The notes under the pieces: model-generated
Database searches by the model: none
What the model was told of the DNA's origin: nothing
The model's input: only the letters and a program-made list of their open reading frames with translations
Source: JAVJSF01 sp040219555
Lineage (GTDB): Bacteria > Actinomycetota > Thermoleophilia > Miltoncostaeales > Miltoncostaeaceae
Direction of reading: 5' to 3'
Assembly: GCA_040219555.1 (NCBI GenBank)
Contig: JAVJSF010000001.1
Coordinates: forward strand, 62,001-126,000
Length of the DNA stretch: 64,000 nucleotides
Made by a program: the position numbers and the translations under genes
Shown: positions 42,556-50,936 of the stretch, one piece after another
Position numbering within the stretch: position 1 is the stretch's first letter
Layout: the number at the start of each line of letters is the position of its first letter

Positions 42556-43058
42556 ACGCCCCGCTCGCCATCTGCCCGGGGACCTACGACCCGGTCACCT
42601 ACGGCCACCTCGACGTCGTCGAGCGGGCCTCGCGGCTCTTTTCGGCCGTCGTGGTGGGCGTCACGGCCGGCTCCTTCAAGAAGTCGCCGCTGTTCGACGC
42701 CGAAGAGCGCATCGCCCTGGTGCAGGAGAGCATCACCCACCTGCCGAATGTCCGGGTGGCCGGTTTCAACAGCCTCATCACCGAGTTCGCCCGCGAGGTG
42801 GGCGCCACGGTGATGGTGAAGGGACTTCGGGCCATCTCGGACTTCGACTACGAGTTCCAGATGGCACAACTCAACCGCCATCTGGCGGCGGAGGTCGAGA
42901 CGGTGTATCTGCCAGCGTCACCGCGCTACAGCTTCGTGAGCTCCAGCGGCGTCCGCGAGATCGCGGCGTGGGGCGGCTCGGTGGACGACTGGGTGCCGCC
43001 GCATGTCGCGGTGGCCCTGCGCGCCCGGCACGCGGCGCGTGCCGCACAGGCATCCTGA
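42552..43058 (+). CDS. coaD: Phosphopantetheine adenylyltransferase, apparent CTG start
   Basis: A 168-residue enzyme making dephospho-CoA. The nucleotidyltransferase motif PGTYDPVTYGHLDVVERA starts only about eight residues in, and SFVSSSGVREIA is the second ATP-binding motif. No ATG, GTG or TTG precedes the first motif in frame. The only sensible start is CTG 42552, which overlaps the rsmD stop in CTGA and has GGAGGAG six bases upstream. An internal start at 42651 would remove the ATP-binding loop. The missing usual start codon is the odd feature. Confidence 0.9.
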   Translation: MNAPLAICPGTYDPVTYGHLDVVERASRLFSAVVVGVTAGSFKKSPLFDAEERIALVQESITHLPNVRVAGFNSLITEFAREVGATVMVKGLRAISDFDYEFQMAQLNRHLAAEVETVYLPASPRYSFVSSSGVREIAAWGGSVDDWVPPHVAVALRARHAARAAQAS

Positions 43059-43068
43059 GGAGGGTGTG

Positions 43069-43551
43069 GTGGACGTACTTGAGTTGATCGACAAGCTTGA
43101 CGACCTGATCCACAACGCGCGGGCGGTCCCGCTGACCGATCAGGTCCGCATCGACCGTGATGCGATCTACGACCTCCTCGATCAGATGCGCTCGACCATC
43201 CCCGAGGAGGTCAAGCAGGCGCGCTGGATCGTCAAGGAGCGTCAGGAGATGCTCGCCGAGGCCAAGCGCGAGGCCGACCGCCTCGTGGCCGAGGCGCGTG
43301 AGGCGGCGGCCCAGCAGGCCTCCGAGCAGGAGGTGGTCAAGCTCGCCGAGCGCGAGGCCGCCGAGATCCTCGACGACGCGCGTCAGCGCGAGCGCGAGGT
43401 CCGCCTCGGGGCCGAGGACTACGCCGACGAGGTGCTGGGCACGCTCGAGGTGAACCTGGGCAAGTTCCTCCAGGCCGTGCAGCGCGGCCGCGAGCGCCTC
43501 CAGGGGCGCGCGGACGAGGCCGAGGAGAACGCCTCCGACCTGGCCCTGTGA
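43069..43551 (+). CDS. DivIVA-like coiled-coil protein, SepIVA type
   Basis: 160 residues, almost entirely helical and charged. The start VDVLELIDKLDDLIHNARAV and a following DAIYDLLDQMRSTIPEEVKQA are typical of the actinobacterial SepIVA/DivIVA-like proteins, sometimes labelled ATPase subunit-like. A long coiled coil (about 55-155) follows. In mycobacteria the orthologue sits beside the same DUF177, rnc and coaD genes and works at the division septum and cell-envelope growth zone. GTG 43069 is chosen over the adjacent GTG 43066 for spacing from GGAGG. Role inferred from position and sequence type. Confidence 0.8.
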   Translation: MDVLELIDKLDDLIHNARAVPLTDQVRIDRDAIYDLLDQMRSTIPEEVKQARWIVKERQEMLAEAKREADRLVAEAREAAAQQASEQEVVKLAEREAAEILDDARQREREVRLGAEDYADEVLGTLEVNLGKFLQAVQRGRERLQGRADEAEENASDLAL

Positions 43552-43564
43552 CGGGGGGTCACCC

Positions 43565-44155
43565 CTGACGACGCCCGCCGCGGGCGCGCCCGATGAGCGC
43601 GTCGACCTTCGCCTGCTCACCCTGCCCGAGGGGGAGCCCGTCGAGGTGGCGGTGCCGCTCGGGCCGATCGACCTGCGGCTCGGCGGCATGGACTACCGGA
43701 TGGCGGGCGCCGACGTCGCCCTGGTGACCATCTCGCGTCAGCCCTCGGGCCTGCTGATGGGGCTCCGCGTAGCCGGCGCCCTCACGGGCCCGTGCTGGCG
43801 CTGTCTCGAGGAGGCCGCCGTGCCCATCGAGATCGACGCCACCGAGTTCTCGGCGGACGCCGACGGCACCGACGGCGGCGAGGAGCCGGATCCGGAACTG
43901 GTCTCGCCCTATCTCGAGGACGAACGGATCGACGCCGCCCTGTGGGCCCGCGACGCCTTCGCCGAGGCCGTCCCACCGAGGATCCTGTGCCGCGAGGACT
44001 GCGCCGGGCTGTGTCCCGGGTGCGGCGCCGACCTCAACGCCGGCCCGTGCGGATGTGCCCAGCCCCCCGCCGACAGCCGTTGGGAGGCCCTGCGCGAGGC
44101 CGCGGCCCGCCTCGGGCTCGACCCGGGTACCGACGATCGGCACCCGGGGGGCTGA
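43565..44155 (+). CDS. DUF177 (YceD-like) protein, apparent CTG start
   Basis: About 196 residues if started at CTG 43565. The conserved core reads GPCWRCLEEAAVPIEID with the family's CxxC pair, then an acidic stretch and LVSPYLEDERIDAALWARDAFAEAVPPRILCREDC. The C-terminus has an added Cys cluster (CAGLCPGCGAD, CGC) that could bind zinc. The family is linked to 23S rRNA and ribosome biogenesis and usually precedes rpmF, as here. In-frame codons upstream of GTG 43646 contain no ATG, GTG or TTG, but GTG 43646 would cut off the conserved first strands. CTG follows a GGGGGG tract. Confidence 0.8.
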   Translation: MTTPAAGAPDERVDLRLLTLPEGEPVEVAVPLGPIDLRLGGMDYRMAGADVALVTISRQPSGLLMGLRVAGALTGPCWRCLEEAAVPIEIDATEFSADADGTDGGEEPDPELVSPYLEDERIDAALWARDAFAEAVPPRILCREDCAGLCPGCGADLNAGPCGCAQPPADSRWEALREAAARLGLDPGTDDRHPGG

Positions 44156-44171
44156 ACCACCTCCCGGGTGC
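44140..44171 (+). terminator. Hairpin between DUF177 gene and rpmF
   Basis: GCACCCGGG (44140-44148) pairs with CCCGGGTGC (44163-44171), with three further pairs possible inside. The loop contains the DUF177 stop codon. It may attenuate read-through into rpmF, which has its own promoter-like hexamer. Confidence 0.45.
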
Positions 44172-44204
44172 GAGCGCTCCCTTCCGCTGGGTGCGCGCGG
44201 TCGC

Positions 44205-44210
44205 TAACCT
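44205..44210 (+). promoter_or_regulatory. -10 element for rpmF
   Basis: TAACCT, implying a leader of about 20 bases that contains the ribosome site GGAG (six bases before ATG 44236). Confidence 0.4.
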
Positions 44211-44235
44211 TCCCGGGTCGTCAACCGGAGATCAG

Positions 44236-44415
44236 ATGGCCGTCCCCAAGCGCAAGACATCGAGGCAGCGCCGCGACACGCGTCGCGCCACCCATAGCAT
44301 CGAAGCGACGCGCCTGGGCATGTGCCCGCGGTGCGCCAGCCCGGTGCGCACCCACCGCGTCTGCGGCGTGTGCGGTTACTACCGCGGCCGGGCCATCGTC
44401 GAGATGGAGGGCTAG
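44236..44415 (+). CDS. rpmF: Ribosomal protein bL32, zinc-binding form
   Basis: A 59-residue L32 of the large subunit. MAVPKRKTSRQRRDTRRATH is the conserved basic N-terminus, and CPRC plus CGVCGYYRG hold the zinc. Adjacent DUF177 and plsX genes give the standard rpmF neighbourhood. GGAG precedes the ATG by six bases. Like L28 at 39549, this is the cysteine-containing form. Confidence 0.96.
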   Translation: MAVPKRKTSRQRRDTRRATHSIEATRLGMCPRCASPVRTHRVCGVCGYYRGRAIVEMEG

Positions 44416-44432
44416 CCTCGCCGGAGGCCACG

Positions 44433-45443
44433 GTGGTCGCGCTCGACGGGATGGGCGGTGACCACGCACCCGCCGCGCCCGTGGCCGCCGCCGTCGAGGT
44501 GGCTGGCCAGGGCCTGACGGTGCTGCTGACCGGCGACGAGCGGCGCTTGGCCGCCGAGCTGGAGCGCCAGGGCGCCGCGGATGCGCCCAACATCGAGATC
44601 GTCCACGCCCCCGACCGGGTCGGCGGCCACGAGGACGGCGCGCGCGCCGTCCGCGCCAAGCCCGACTCGTCGATCGCCCTCGCCTGCCGCCTGGTGGGCA
44701 AGGGGCGCGCGGGCGCCGCGGTCTCCGCCGGCAACACCGGGGGGATGCTGGCCGCCGCGACGCTCTACATGCGTCGCGTCCCCGGGATCATGCGCCCCGC
44801 CATCGCCGTGGTGCTGCCCGTCGCCGGGGGCAAGCCCGTGGTCATGCTGGACGCCGGTGCCAGCGCCGACACCCGGCCCGAGCACTACCCCCAGCTGGCC
44901 ATGATGGGCCGCCTGTTCGCGCGCGATGTCCTGGGTGTCGACGAACCGCGGGTGGGCCTGCTCTCCATCGGCGAGGAGGAGGGGAAGGGCTCGGGCGACG
45001 TCCAGGCCGCCTTCGACCTCCTGCGCGGCACCGAGGGCTTCACGGGCAACATCGAGGGGCGCGACATCCCGGCCGCGACCGTGGACGTGGTCGTCACCGA
45101 CGGATTCACGGGCAACGTCGTCCTCAAGACCATGGAGGGCGTCGCAACCATGCTGATGAGCGAGATCCGCAGCGCGGTGGTCCAGACCCTGCCCGGACGC
45201 CTCGGCGGCATGCTGGTGCGCCCGGCCCTGCGCCGCTACCGCGACAGCATCGATCCCGAGCAGTACGGAGGGGCGGTTCTGCTGGGCGTGCGCGGGGTCG
45301 CGGTGATCGGTCACGGCAACTCCGGTGCGGTGGGGATCGCCAACGCCGTCCGCGTCGCCGCGCGGGCTGCGGGGGAGGGCCTGGTGGACCACTTCGGCGC
45401 CGCTCTGGCCGGCGAGTCCTCGCCGGACGATCCGGCGGCGTAG
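44433..45443 (+). CDS. plsX: Phosphate acyltransferase PlsX
   Basis: A 336-residue peripheral membrane enzyme making acyl-phosphate from acyl-ACP for phospholipid synthesis. The conserved VALDGMGGDHAPAA is at the very N-terminus, then AVSAGNTGGMLAAATLYMRR, VVMLDAGASAD, and TDGFTGNVVLKTMEG. GTG 44433 is set by GGAGG five bases upstream and the position of the first motif. acpP follows 101 bases later; plsC and gpsA are in the aroA operon. Confidence 0.94.
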   Translation: MVALDGMGGDHAPAAPVAAAVEVAGQGLTVLLTGDERRLAAELERQGAADAPNIEIVHAPDRVGGHEDGARAVRAKPDSSIALACRLVGKGRAGAAVSAGNTGGMLAAATLYMRRVPGIMRPAIAVVLPVAGGKPVVMLDAGASADTRPEHYPQLAMMGRLFARDVLGVDEPRVGLLSIGEEEGKGSGDVQAAFDLLRGTEGFTGNIEGRDIPAATVDVVVTDGFTGNVVLKTMEGVATMLMSEIRSAVVQTLPGRLGGMLVRPALRRYRDSIDPEQYGGAVLLGVRGVAVIGHGNSGAVGIANAVRVAARAAGEGLVDHFGAALAGESSPDDPAA

Positions 45444-45446
45444 AAT
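45441..45446 (+). promoter_or_regulatory. -10 element for acpP
   Basis: TAGAAT overlaps the plsX stop. It is one of the best -10 matches in the window and implies a leader of about 90 bases for acpP. Confidence 0.4.
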
Positions 45447-45491
45447 CGCGCCCGGCCCGGGGCGGGGTTTCGTCCGCGGGCGCCTGTAGTT

Positions 45492-45522
45492 TCACCGACC
45501 GGGCCCTCTCGGGCCCGGGTGA
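45492..45522 (+). promoter_or_regulatory. Stable hairpin in the acpP leader
   Basis: TCACC, a 3-base bulge, CGGGCCC, loop TCTC, GGGCCCG and GGTGA form a 12-base-pair stem with a tetraloop. It lies 23 bases before the acpP GTG, after the likely -10. It could be an attenuator, an mRNA-stabilising element, or a terminator for plsX. Confidence 0.45.
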
Positions 45523-45544
45523 CCGTTCGACGAGGGGGCCAGAG

Positions 45545-45787
45545 GTGGACCGCAACAAAGCCGTGGAAGAGATCCGCGCGATCCTGGTGGAGCAGCTCGG
45601 GGTCGATCCCGGCGAGGTGTCGGAGACCTCGTCCTTCCAGGAGGACCTCAACGCCGACTCGCTCGATCTGGTCGAGCTGATCATGGAGATGGAGGACCGC
45701 TTCCAGACCAAGATCCCGGACGAGGAGGCGGAGAAGATCACCACGGTCGGCGAGGCGGTCGACTTCATTCTCGCCAACGGCGGCTGA
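45545..45787 (+). CDS. acpP: Acyl carrier protein
   Basis: An 80-residue acidic carrier of acyl chains. The phosphopantetheine attachment site is Ser39 in NADSLDLVEL, with EEIRAILVEQLGV as helix I and TTVGEAVDFILANGG as the last helix. GTG start with a G-rich upstream stretch. The acpP-rnc-smc-ftsY-ffh order is typical. Its pantetheine arm derives from CoA, made by CoaD encoded 3 kb upstream. Confidence 0.95.
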   Translation: MDRNKAVEEIRAILVEQLGVDPGEVSETSSFQEDLNADSLDLVELIMEMEDRFQTKIPDEEAEKITTVGEAVDFILANGG

Positions 45788-45797
45788 GCGACCCGCG

Positions 45798-46499
45798 ATG
45801 GGTGATACCGCGGGCACCGGCCTTGCCCGGCTGCTCGCGGGGCTGGACGACGGGCGCCGGCGCCAGGCGCTGACACACGCCTCGTGGTCGCGTGGGCGTG
45901 CCCGGTCGTACGAGCGACTCGAGTTCCTGGGCGACAGCGCGCTGGAGGTGATCGTCAGCGAGGAGTTGATGCGCCGCCATCCGGACGCCGACGAGGGCGA
46001 CCTGTCGTGGATGCGCCAAGCGGTGGTCAACCGCGAGGCGTGCGCCGACGCGGCGACCGCGAGCGGTCTCGACCGGGCCATGGTGGCCGCGGCCCCCGGG
46101 TCCGAGCGCCAGGCGGCGGGCGCCCTGGCGCGCCGGCTCAACGTGCGTGCGGCCCTCGCCGAGGCCGTCATCGGCGCCGCCTGGCTCGACCTCGGCGCCG
46201 AGCCCACCCGCGCGGCGGTGCTCGACTCCTTCGCGGCCGCGCTCGAGGCGGCCGTGCCGGGCGTGCGCGATCCGAAGACGACTCTCCAGGAGGAGGCCGC
46301 ACGGCGCGGCCTCGAGGTGGCCTACCGGCTGCTCGCCTCGGAGGGCCCCCCGCAGGACCGCACCTTCACGACCCGGGTGCTGGTGGGCGGACGGGAACTG
46401 GGGGAGGGGGTCGGTACCAGCAAGCAGGCCTCCGAGCAGGGTGCCGCCCGCCGTGCCCTCGATGCGCTGGTCGCCGGCGCCGAGACGGGCTCTCGCTGA
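45798..46499 (+). CDS. rnc: Ribonuclease III
   Basis: A 233-residue double-strand RNase maturing rRNA. The signature ERLEFLGDSALEVI carries the catalytic Glu and Asp; the second metal-binding Glu is in LAEAVIGAAWLD. A C-terminal double-stranded RNA-binding domain (about 160-230) starts DPKTTLQEEAARRG and ends with SKQASEQGAARRALD. Eleven codon-free bases separate it from acpP; its stop overlaps the smc ATG by one base. Confidence 0.95.
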   Translation: MGDTAGTGLARLLAGLDDGRRRQALTHASWSRGRARSYERLEFLGDSALEVIVSEELMRRHPDADEGDLSWMRQAVVNREACADAATASGLDRAMVAAAPGSERQAAGALARRLNVRAALAEAVIGAAWLDLGAEPTRAAVLDSFAAALEAAVPGVRDPKTTLQEEAARRGLEVAYRLLASEGPPQDRTFTTRVLVGGRELGEGVGTSKQASEQGAARRALDALVAGAETGSR

Positions 46500-49400
46500 T
46501 GCTGACGCGCCTCAGCGTCAAGGGCTTCAAGTCGTTCGCCGACCCCACCACCCTGCGGCTGCGGGCGGGCGTCAACGTCATCGTCGGGCCCAACGGCTCG
46601 GGCAAGAGCAACCTGGCGGAGGCCATCCTCTGGGCGCTCGGCGAGCAGCGGGCCGGGCGATTGCGCGCCGGCGGGATGGGCGATGTCCTCTATGCGGGCG
46701 GCGAGGACCGCTCGGGGGCCGGGTCGGCCGAGGTGACCCTCGTGCTCGGGGCCGACGAGGACTCGGCGCACCCGGCCGAGATCGAGGCCTCGCGCCGCCT
46801 CACCCGCGCCGGCGACGCCCTCTACCGCCTGGGTGGCGCCGCGGTGCGTCTGCTGGACCTCCAGGAGGCGCTCGCCTCCCGGGGGCTGGGGCCGGACGCC
46901 CTGGCGGTCATCCGCCAAGGGCAGGTGGAGGCGCTCTGCACCAGCACCCCCGAGCAGCGGCGCGCGATGGTGGACGCCGCCGCCGGTGTCGCGGTGGCCA
47001 AGCGCCGTCGCCGCCGCGCCGAGCAGAAACTGGCCCGCGTGGACGACCGCCTGCTGCGCGCGAGGGATCTGGCCGGCGAGGTGGCCACGCGCGGTCAGGC
47101 GATGGTCCGTCAGGCCCGCGCCGCCGAGCGCGCGGCCGAACTGGATGCCCAGATCGCGCGCGGGGAGGCCCGTGTGGCCGGCGCGCGCGCCCGGGCCGCC
47201 GCCGACGCCCTGGCTGCCGCGAGGCAAACGGAGGACCAGGCCCGTGCGGGCGCGGGCGCCGCCGAGGAGGCGGCTCGCGCCGCCGGCGCGAAGCGCGATG
47301 TCGCCGAGGCCGCCCACGCCGAGGCGCAGGCCACCGTCGAGGCGGCCCGCGAGCACGCGGGCGCCCTGCGCGAGGCGCACCAGCGGGTCCGGGGCTTGGT
47401 GGAGTTGTCCGCCGAGCGCGTGGCGGGGGCGCGACGGCGGGCCGAGCGCGCCCTCGCGCGTCGCGAGGGGGCCCGGGAGCGGCGCGGTGCGGCCGAGGCC
47501 GCCGCCGCCCGGACCGGGGAGGCGCTGGCGAGTGCCCTGGTGGACCGCGATGAGGCTGCCGCCGCGGCGTCCGGTGCGGACGAGGTCGTCCAGCGCACGC
47601 GCTCGGAGCATCGCGCGAGCCGCGATGCGCAGACCGCCGCGGTGTCCGCCCACGAGGAGGCCCGGCGCCGGTTGGCCGAGGCCGAGCGGGTGGCCGAGCG
47701 CACGGCGGGCGAGCTCGAGCGGGCCCGGGCTGCCGTGGCCGCCCACGCGGACGCGGGCCCCCCGGCCGGTGCGCTGGAGCGCGCCGAGCGCCGGCGCGAG
47801 ATCGGTGAGGGCCGGGCCGAGCGGTGGTCGCGGCGGCTGGCCGAGGCCGAGCGCGTGGCGGCGGACGCCGACGCGGTGCGGGCCGGGGCCGAGGAGGCCC
47901 TGCGCACCGCGCGGGCCGGCGCCCGGGCGCTGGCGAGCGGTGCCGAGCGCTCCGGCGACGGGCCCTCGCGCCTGGGCGACGGCATCGAGGTCGAGCCCGG
48001 CGCCGAGCGCGCCGTGGCCGCGGCCCTGGGCGCGCGCGTGGACGCCGTGGTCGTGGAGGACCTGGCCGCCGCCCGCGCCGCCCTCGACGGGGGAGCGTCC
48101 GCCGCCCTGCTCCCGGTGGCCGCCGACGGCGAGGCGGAAGCGGGCGCACAGGGCGACGACGTCCCTGCGCGCGCCTCCGGCGATGCACGGCCGGTCTGGG
48201 ACCTCGTGCGCACGTGCCCCGGCCCGGTGCGCGCCACCCTGCGCCGCCTGCTGGCCGACTGCTGGCTGGTCGAGGACCTGGCCCAGCCGCCGCCCGGGCC
48301 CCGGGGGACCCTGGTGGACCGGGCGGGGGTGGCGCTGCGGCCGGCGGACGGGCTGGTGAGTCGCGCCGACGAGGCCTGGACCCGCCGGGCCCTGCACCGG
48401 CGCGCGGTCGAGGCCGAGGAGCGCGCAGCCGCCCAGGCCGCCGAGGTCGCGGCGCGGGCCGACTCCGCACGGGCGCTCGCCCAGGACGCCGGCCGCCGTC
48501 TGCGCGCCGCCGAGCGGGCCCGCGCACGGGCCGCGGCGGCGGTGGCCGACCTGCGGGGCGCCTCCGAGCGCGCCGCGGCCGCGAGGGCGGGAGCGGCGGC
48601 CGAGCTGGCCCGTCTCGAGGCGGGCGCCGAGGGCCTGGCATCGGCCAGGGATGTCGCACGCTCCGAGGTGGACGACGCCGCGGCCCGGGCCCACGAGACC
48701 ACGGCCGCCGAGGCCGAGGCCGGCGAGGCCGCCCGTCGCGCCGCCGACGAGGGCCGGGTGCGCCAGGAGGCCGCATCGGCCGCCGCCGCCCGGGCCGCCG
48801 CGGCCGCCGCCGCCCGCGCCGAGGCCGAGGCCCGTCTGGCCGCCATCGCCGCCGACGCCGACGCGGCCGACCCCGATCCGGCACCGCTCGATCTGGCGGA
48901 CCGCGCCGTCGCCGCCCTGGAGGCCCTGGCCGCCGCGCTCGGGCCGGCGGCCGCCGACGCGGCCGCCGCCCGCGACGGGCTGGTGCGTGGCATGGCCTCA
49001 GGGGAGGCGGCGGTGGGCACGGCGCGGGCCGAGGTGCGCCGCCTCGACGCCGTGGCCGCCGAGGCGCGCGAGGCCGTGCACCGCGCAGAGGTGGAGGTGG
49101 CGGTGGCCGCCGAGCGCGCCGCCGAGGCCGGCCCGCCGCCTGCCGCAGACGACGAGGAGGTGGATCCCGAGGCGGTGGCCGCCGAGCTCGAGGCGCTCCG
49201 CCGCCGCCGGGCCTCCATCGGCGCCGTCAACCCGCTCGCGGCCCAGGAGCAGCAGGAACTGGCCGAGCGCGAGGCCGACATGCAGGCCCAGATCGCGGAC
49301 CTCGAGGCCACCGCCGAGCGGCTGCGGGCGCACATGACCGAGCTCGACCAGGCGGTCGCGGCGGGCTTCGACAGCCTGTTCCGCTCGCTCTGCGATCGCT

Positions 49401-49879
49401 TCGAGGAGGTCTGCGGGCTGCTGTTCCCGGGCGGACGCGGGCGCCTGAGCGCCGTGCTGGACGAGGACGGCGAGCCCGGCATCGAGGTCGAGGTGGTGCC
49501 GGCAGGGAAGCGCCCGCGCCCGCTGTCGTTGTTGTCCGGGGGCGAGCGCTCCCTGGTGGCCCTGGCGTTCTGCCTGGCGCTCGCCATGGCCCGCCCGGCC
49601 CCCTTCTACCTCCTGGACGAGGTCGAGGCCGCGCTCGACGACGTCAACCTGCGCCGCTTCCTCTCGGTCGTCCGCCGGCTGGCCGACGGCGGCCGCCAGT
49701 TCCTGCTGATCACCCATCAGCAGCCCACGGTGGAGATCGCCGACACGCTGTTCGGTGTCACGATGGCCGGCGAGGGCGTCTCCCAGGTCCTCGCGCGGCG
49801 CCTCGACCGTCCGGCGGATGACCGCCAGGAGGCGCCGCCGGCGCGTCTGCGCGCCATCCCGGGCGGACGCGGGGCGTGA
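46499..49879 (+). CDS. smc: Chromosome segregation ATPase Smc
   Basis: An 1126-residue condensin subunit. The N-terminal head has Walker A GPNGSGKSN (30-38) and the C-terminal head has the signature LSGGERSLVALAF (about 1011-1023) and Walker B FYLLDEVEAALDD. The hinge (about 490-610) is marked by GIEVEPGAERAVAAALGARVDAVVV. The two coiled-coil arms are exceptionally Ala- and Arg-rich, probably from the GC bias. Partners scpA and scpB are at 4614 and 5327. ATG 46499 overlaps the rnc stop. Confidence 0.96.
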   Translation: MLTRLSVKGFKSFADPTTLRLRAGVNVIVGPNGSGKSNLAEAILWALGEQRAGRLRAGGMGDVLYAGGEDRSGAGSAEVTLVLGADEDSAHPAEIEASRRLTRAGDALYRLGGAAVRLLDLQEALASRGLGPDALAVIRQGQVEALCTSTPEQRRAMVDAAAGVAVAKRRRRRAEQKLARVDDRLLRARDLAGEVATRGQAMVRQARAAERAAELDAQIARGEARVAGARARAAADALAAARQTEDQARAGAGAAEEAARAAGAKRDVAEAAHAEAQATVEAAREHAGALREAHQRVRGLVELSAERVAGARRRAERALARREGARERRGAAEAAAARTGEALASALVDRDEAAAAASGADEVVQRTRSEHRASRDAQTAAVSAHEEARRRLAEAERVAERTAGELERARAAVAAHADAGPPAGALERAERRREIGEGRAERWSRRLAEAERVAADADAVRAGAEEALRTARAGARALASGAERSGDGPSRLGDGIEVEPGAERAVAAALGARVDAVVVEDLAAARAALDGGASAALLPVAADGEAEAGAQGDDVPARASGDARPVWDLVRTCPGPVRATLRRLLADCWLVEDLAQPPPGPRGTLVDRAGVALRPADGLVSRADEAWTRRALHRRAVEAEERAAAQAAEVAARADSARALAQDAGRRLRAAERARARAAAAVADLRGASERAAAARAGAAAELARLEAGAEGLASARDVARSEVDDAAARAHETTAAEAEAGEAARRAADEGRVRQEAASAAAARAAAAAAARAEAEARLAAIAADADAADPDPAPLDLADRAVAALEALAAALGPAAADAAAARDGLVRGMASGEAAVGTARAEVRRLDAVAAEAREAVHRAEVEVAVAAERAAEAGPPPAADDEEVDPEAVAAELEALRRRRASIGAVNPLAAQEQQELAEREADMQAQIADLEATAERLRAHMTELDQAVAAGFDSLFRSLCDRFEEVCGLLFPGGRGRLSAVLDEDGEPGIEVEVVPAGKRPRPLSLLSGGERSLVALAFCLALAMARPAPFYLLDEVEAALDDVNLRRFLSVVRRLADGGRQFLLITHQQPTVEIADTLFGVTMAGEGVSQVLARRLDRPADDRQEAPPARLRAIPGGRGA

Positions 49880-49907
49880 TGACGCCCACCACACGAAAGG
49901 ACCGCGG

Positions 49908-50924
49908 GTGAGTCAGGAGCAGGTCGATCGCGAGGCGTGGGCCCAGCTGTTCGGGCTCGAGTTGCCGGAGTCGGCCGAGGAGGCCGAAGCCCCGCGGCGC
50001 AAGGGGCTCTTCCGGCGCCTGCGCGAGAACATCACCTCCTCGGCATCGCGCCCGGCCATCTCGCCGCAGCTGGCGGGCATCTATGCCCCCCGCCTCGTGA
50101 CGGCGGAGACGTGGGACGACCTCGAGGAGGCGCTGATCGGCGCCGACTGCGGAATGGACGCCACCATGGCGCTGGTCGACCGTCTGCGGTCGGAGGCCGC
50201 CGCGGGGCAGATCGTCGGCGGCGCCGACGTGGCGAAGGCCCTCTGGCGGGCGGTGGCCGACGAGATGGCCCCGGAGCCGCCCACGATCCCGCTGGGGCAC
50301 GGCCCCACGGTGATCCTCATCGTCGGGGTGAACGGCGCGGGCAAGACGACGACCATCGGCAAGCTCGCCCACCGCCTATCCGAGCTCGGCAAGCGGGTGG
50401 TCATCGGAGCGGCCGACACCTACCGCGCCGCGGCCATCGACCAGCTGGCGGTCTGGGCCGAGCGCTCGGGAGCCCAGCTCGTACGTCAGGCGCACGGTGC
50501 CGACCCCGGGGCGGTGGCATACGACGCGGTGGCCGCCGCCACCGCACGCGGTGCGGACGTGGTGCTGATCGACACGGCCGGACGGCTCCAGACCCAGCAC
50601 AACCTCATGGAGGAGCTGCGCAAGGTGGCCGGCGTGGTCTCGAAGGTCGACCCGAGCGCGCCCCACGAGGTGCTGCTCGTGGTCGACTCCACCACCGGCC
50701 AGAACGGGCTGAGCCAGGCGCGTCTGTTCAAGGATGCCGCGCGCCTCACCGGGGTGATCCTCACCAAGCTCGACGGCACGGCGAAGGGCGGTATCGCCGT
50801 GGCCATCCACCGTGAGCTGGGGTTGCCGGTCAAGCTGGTGGGCTCGGGTGAACGGCTCGAGGACCTCCAGCCGTTCGATCCGCAGGCCTACGCCCGCGCG
50901 ATGTTCGCCCCCGAGGGCGTATAA
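49908..50924 (+). CDS. ftsY: Signal recognition particle receptor FtsY
   Basis: A 338-residue SRP GTPase that docks ribosome-nascent-chain complexes at the membrane. An acidic N-terminus with KGLFRRLRENI is followed by the N domain and G domain: GVNGAGKTTTIGKLA, DTYRAAAIDQL, DTAGRLQTQ, TKLDGTAKGG and GSGERLEDLQPF. The N-terminal A domain is short. GTG 49908 follows AAAGG at seven bases. ffh lies 12 bases downstream, so both SRP GTPases are made together. Confidence 0.95.
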   Translation: MSQEQVDREAWAQLFGLELPESAEEAEAPRRKGLFRRLRENITSSASRPAISPQLAGIYAPRLVTAETWDDLEEALIGADCGMDATMALVDRLRSEAAAGQIVGGADVAKALWRAVADEMAPEPPTIPLGHGPTVILIVGVNGAGKTTTIGKLAHRLSELGKRVVIGAADTYRAAAIDQLAVWAERSGAQLVRQAHGADPGAVAYDAVAAATARGADVVLIDTAGRLQTQHNLMEELRKVAGVVSKVDPSAPHEVLLVVDSTTGQNGLSQARLFKDAARLTGVILTKLDGTAKGGIAVAIHRELGLPVKLVGSGERLEDLQPFDPQAYARAMFAPEGV

Positions 50925-50936
50925 CGTGGATCGCTG

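Noticed and set aside
46322..48694. A 790-codon minus-strand open frame inside smc
   Set aside because: Antisense shadow of the Ala-rich smc coiled coil; composition follows the GC-rich third positions and no domain is visible.
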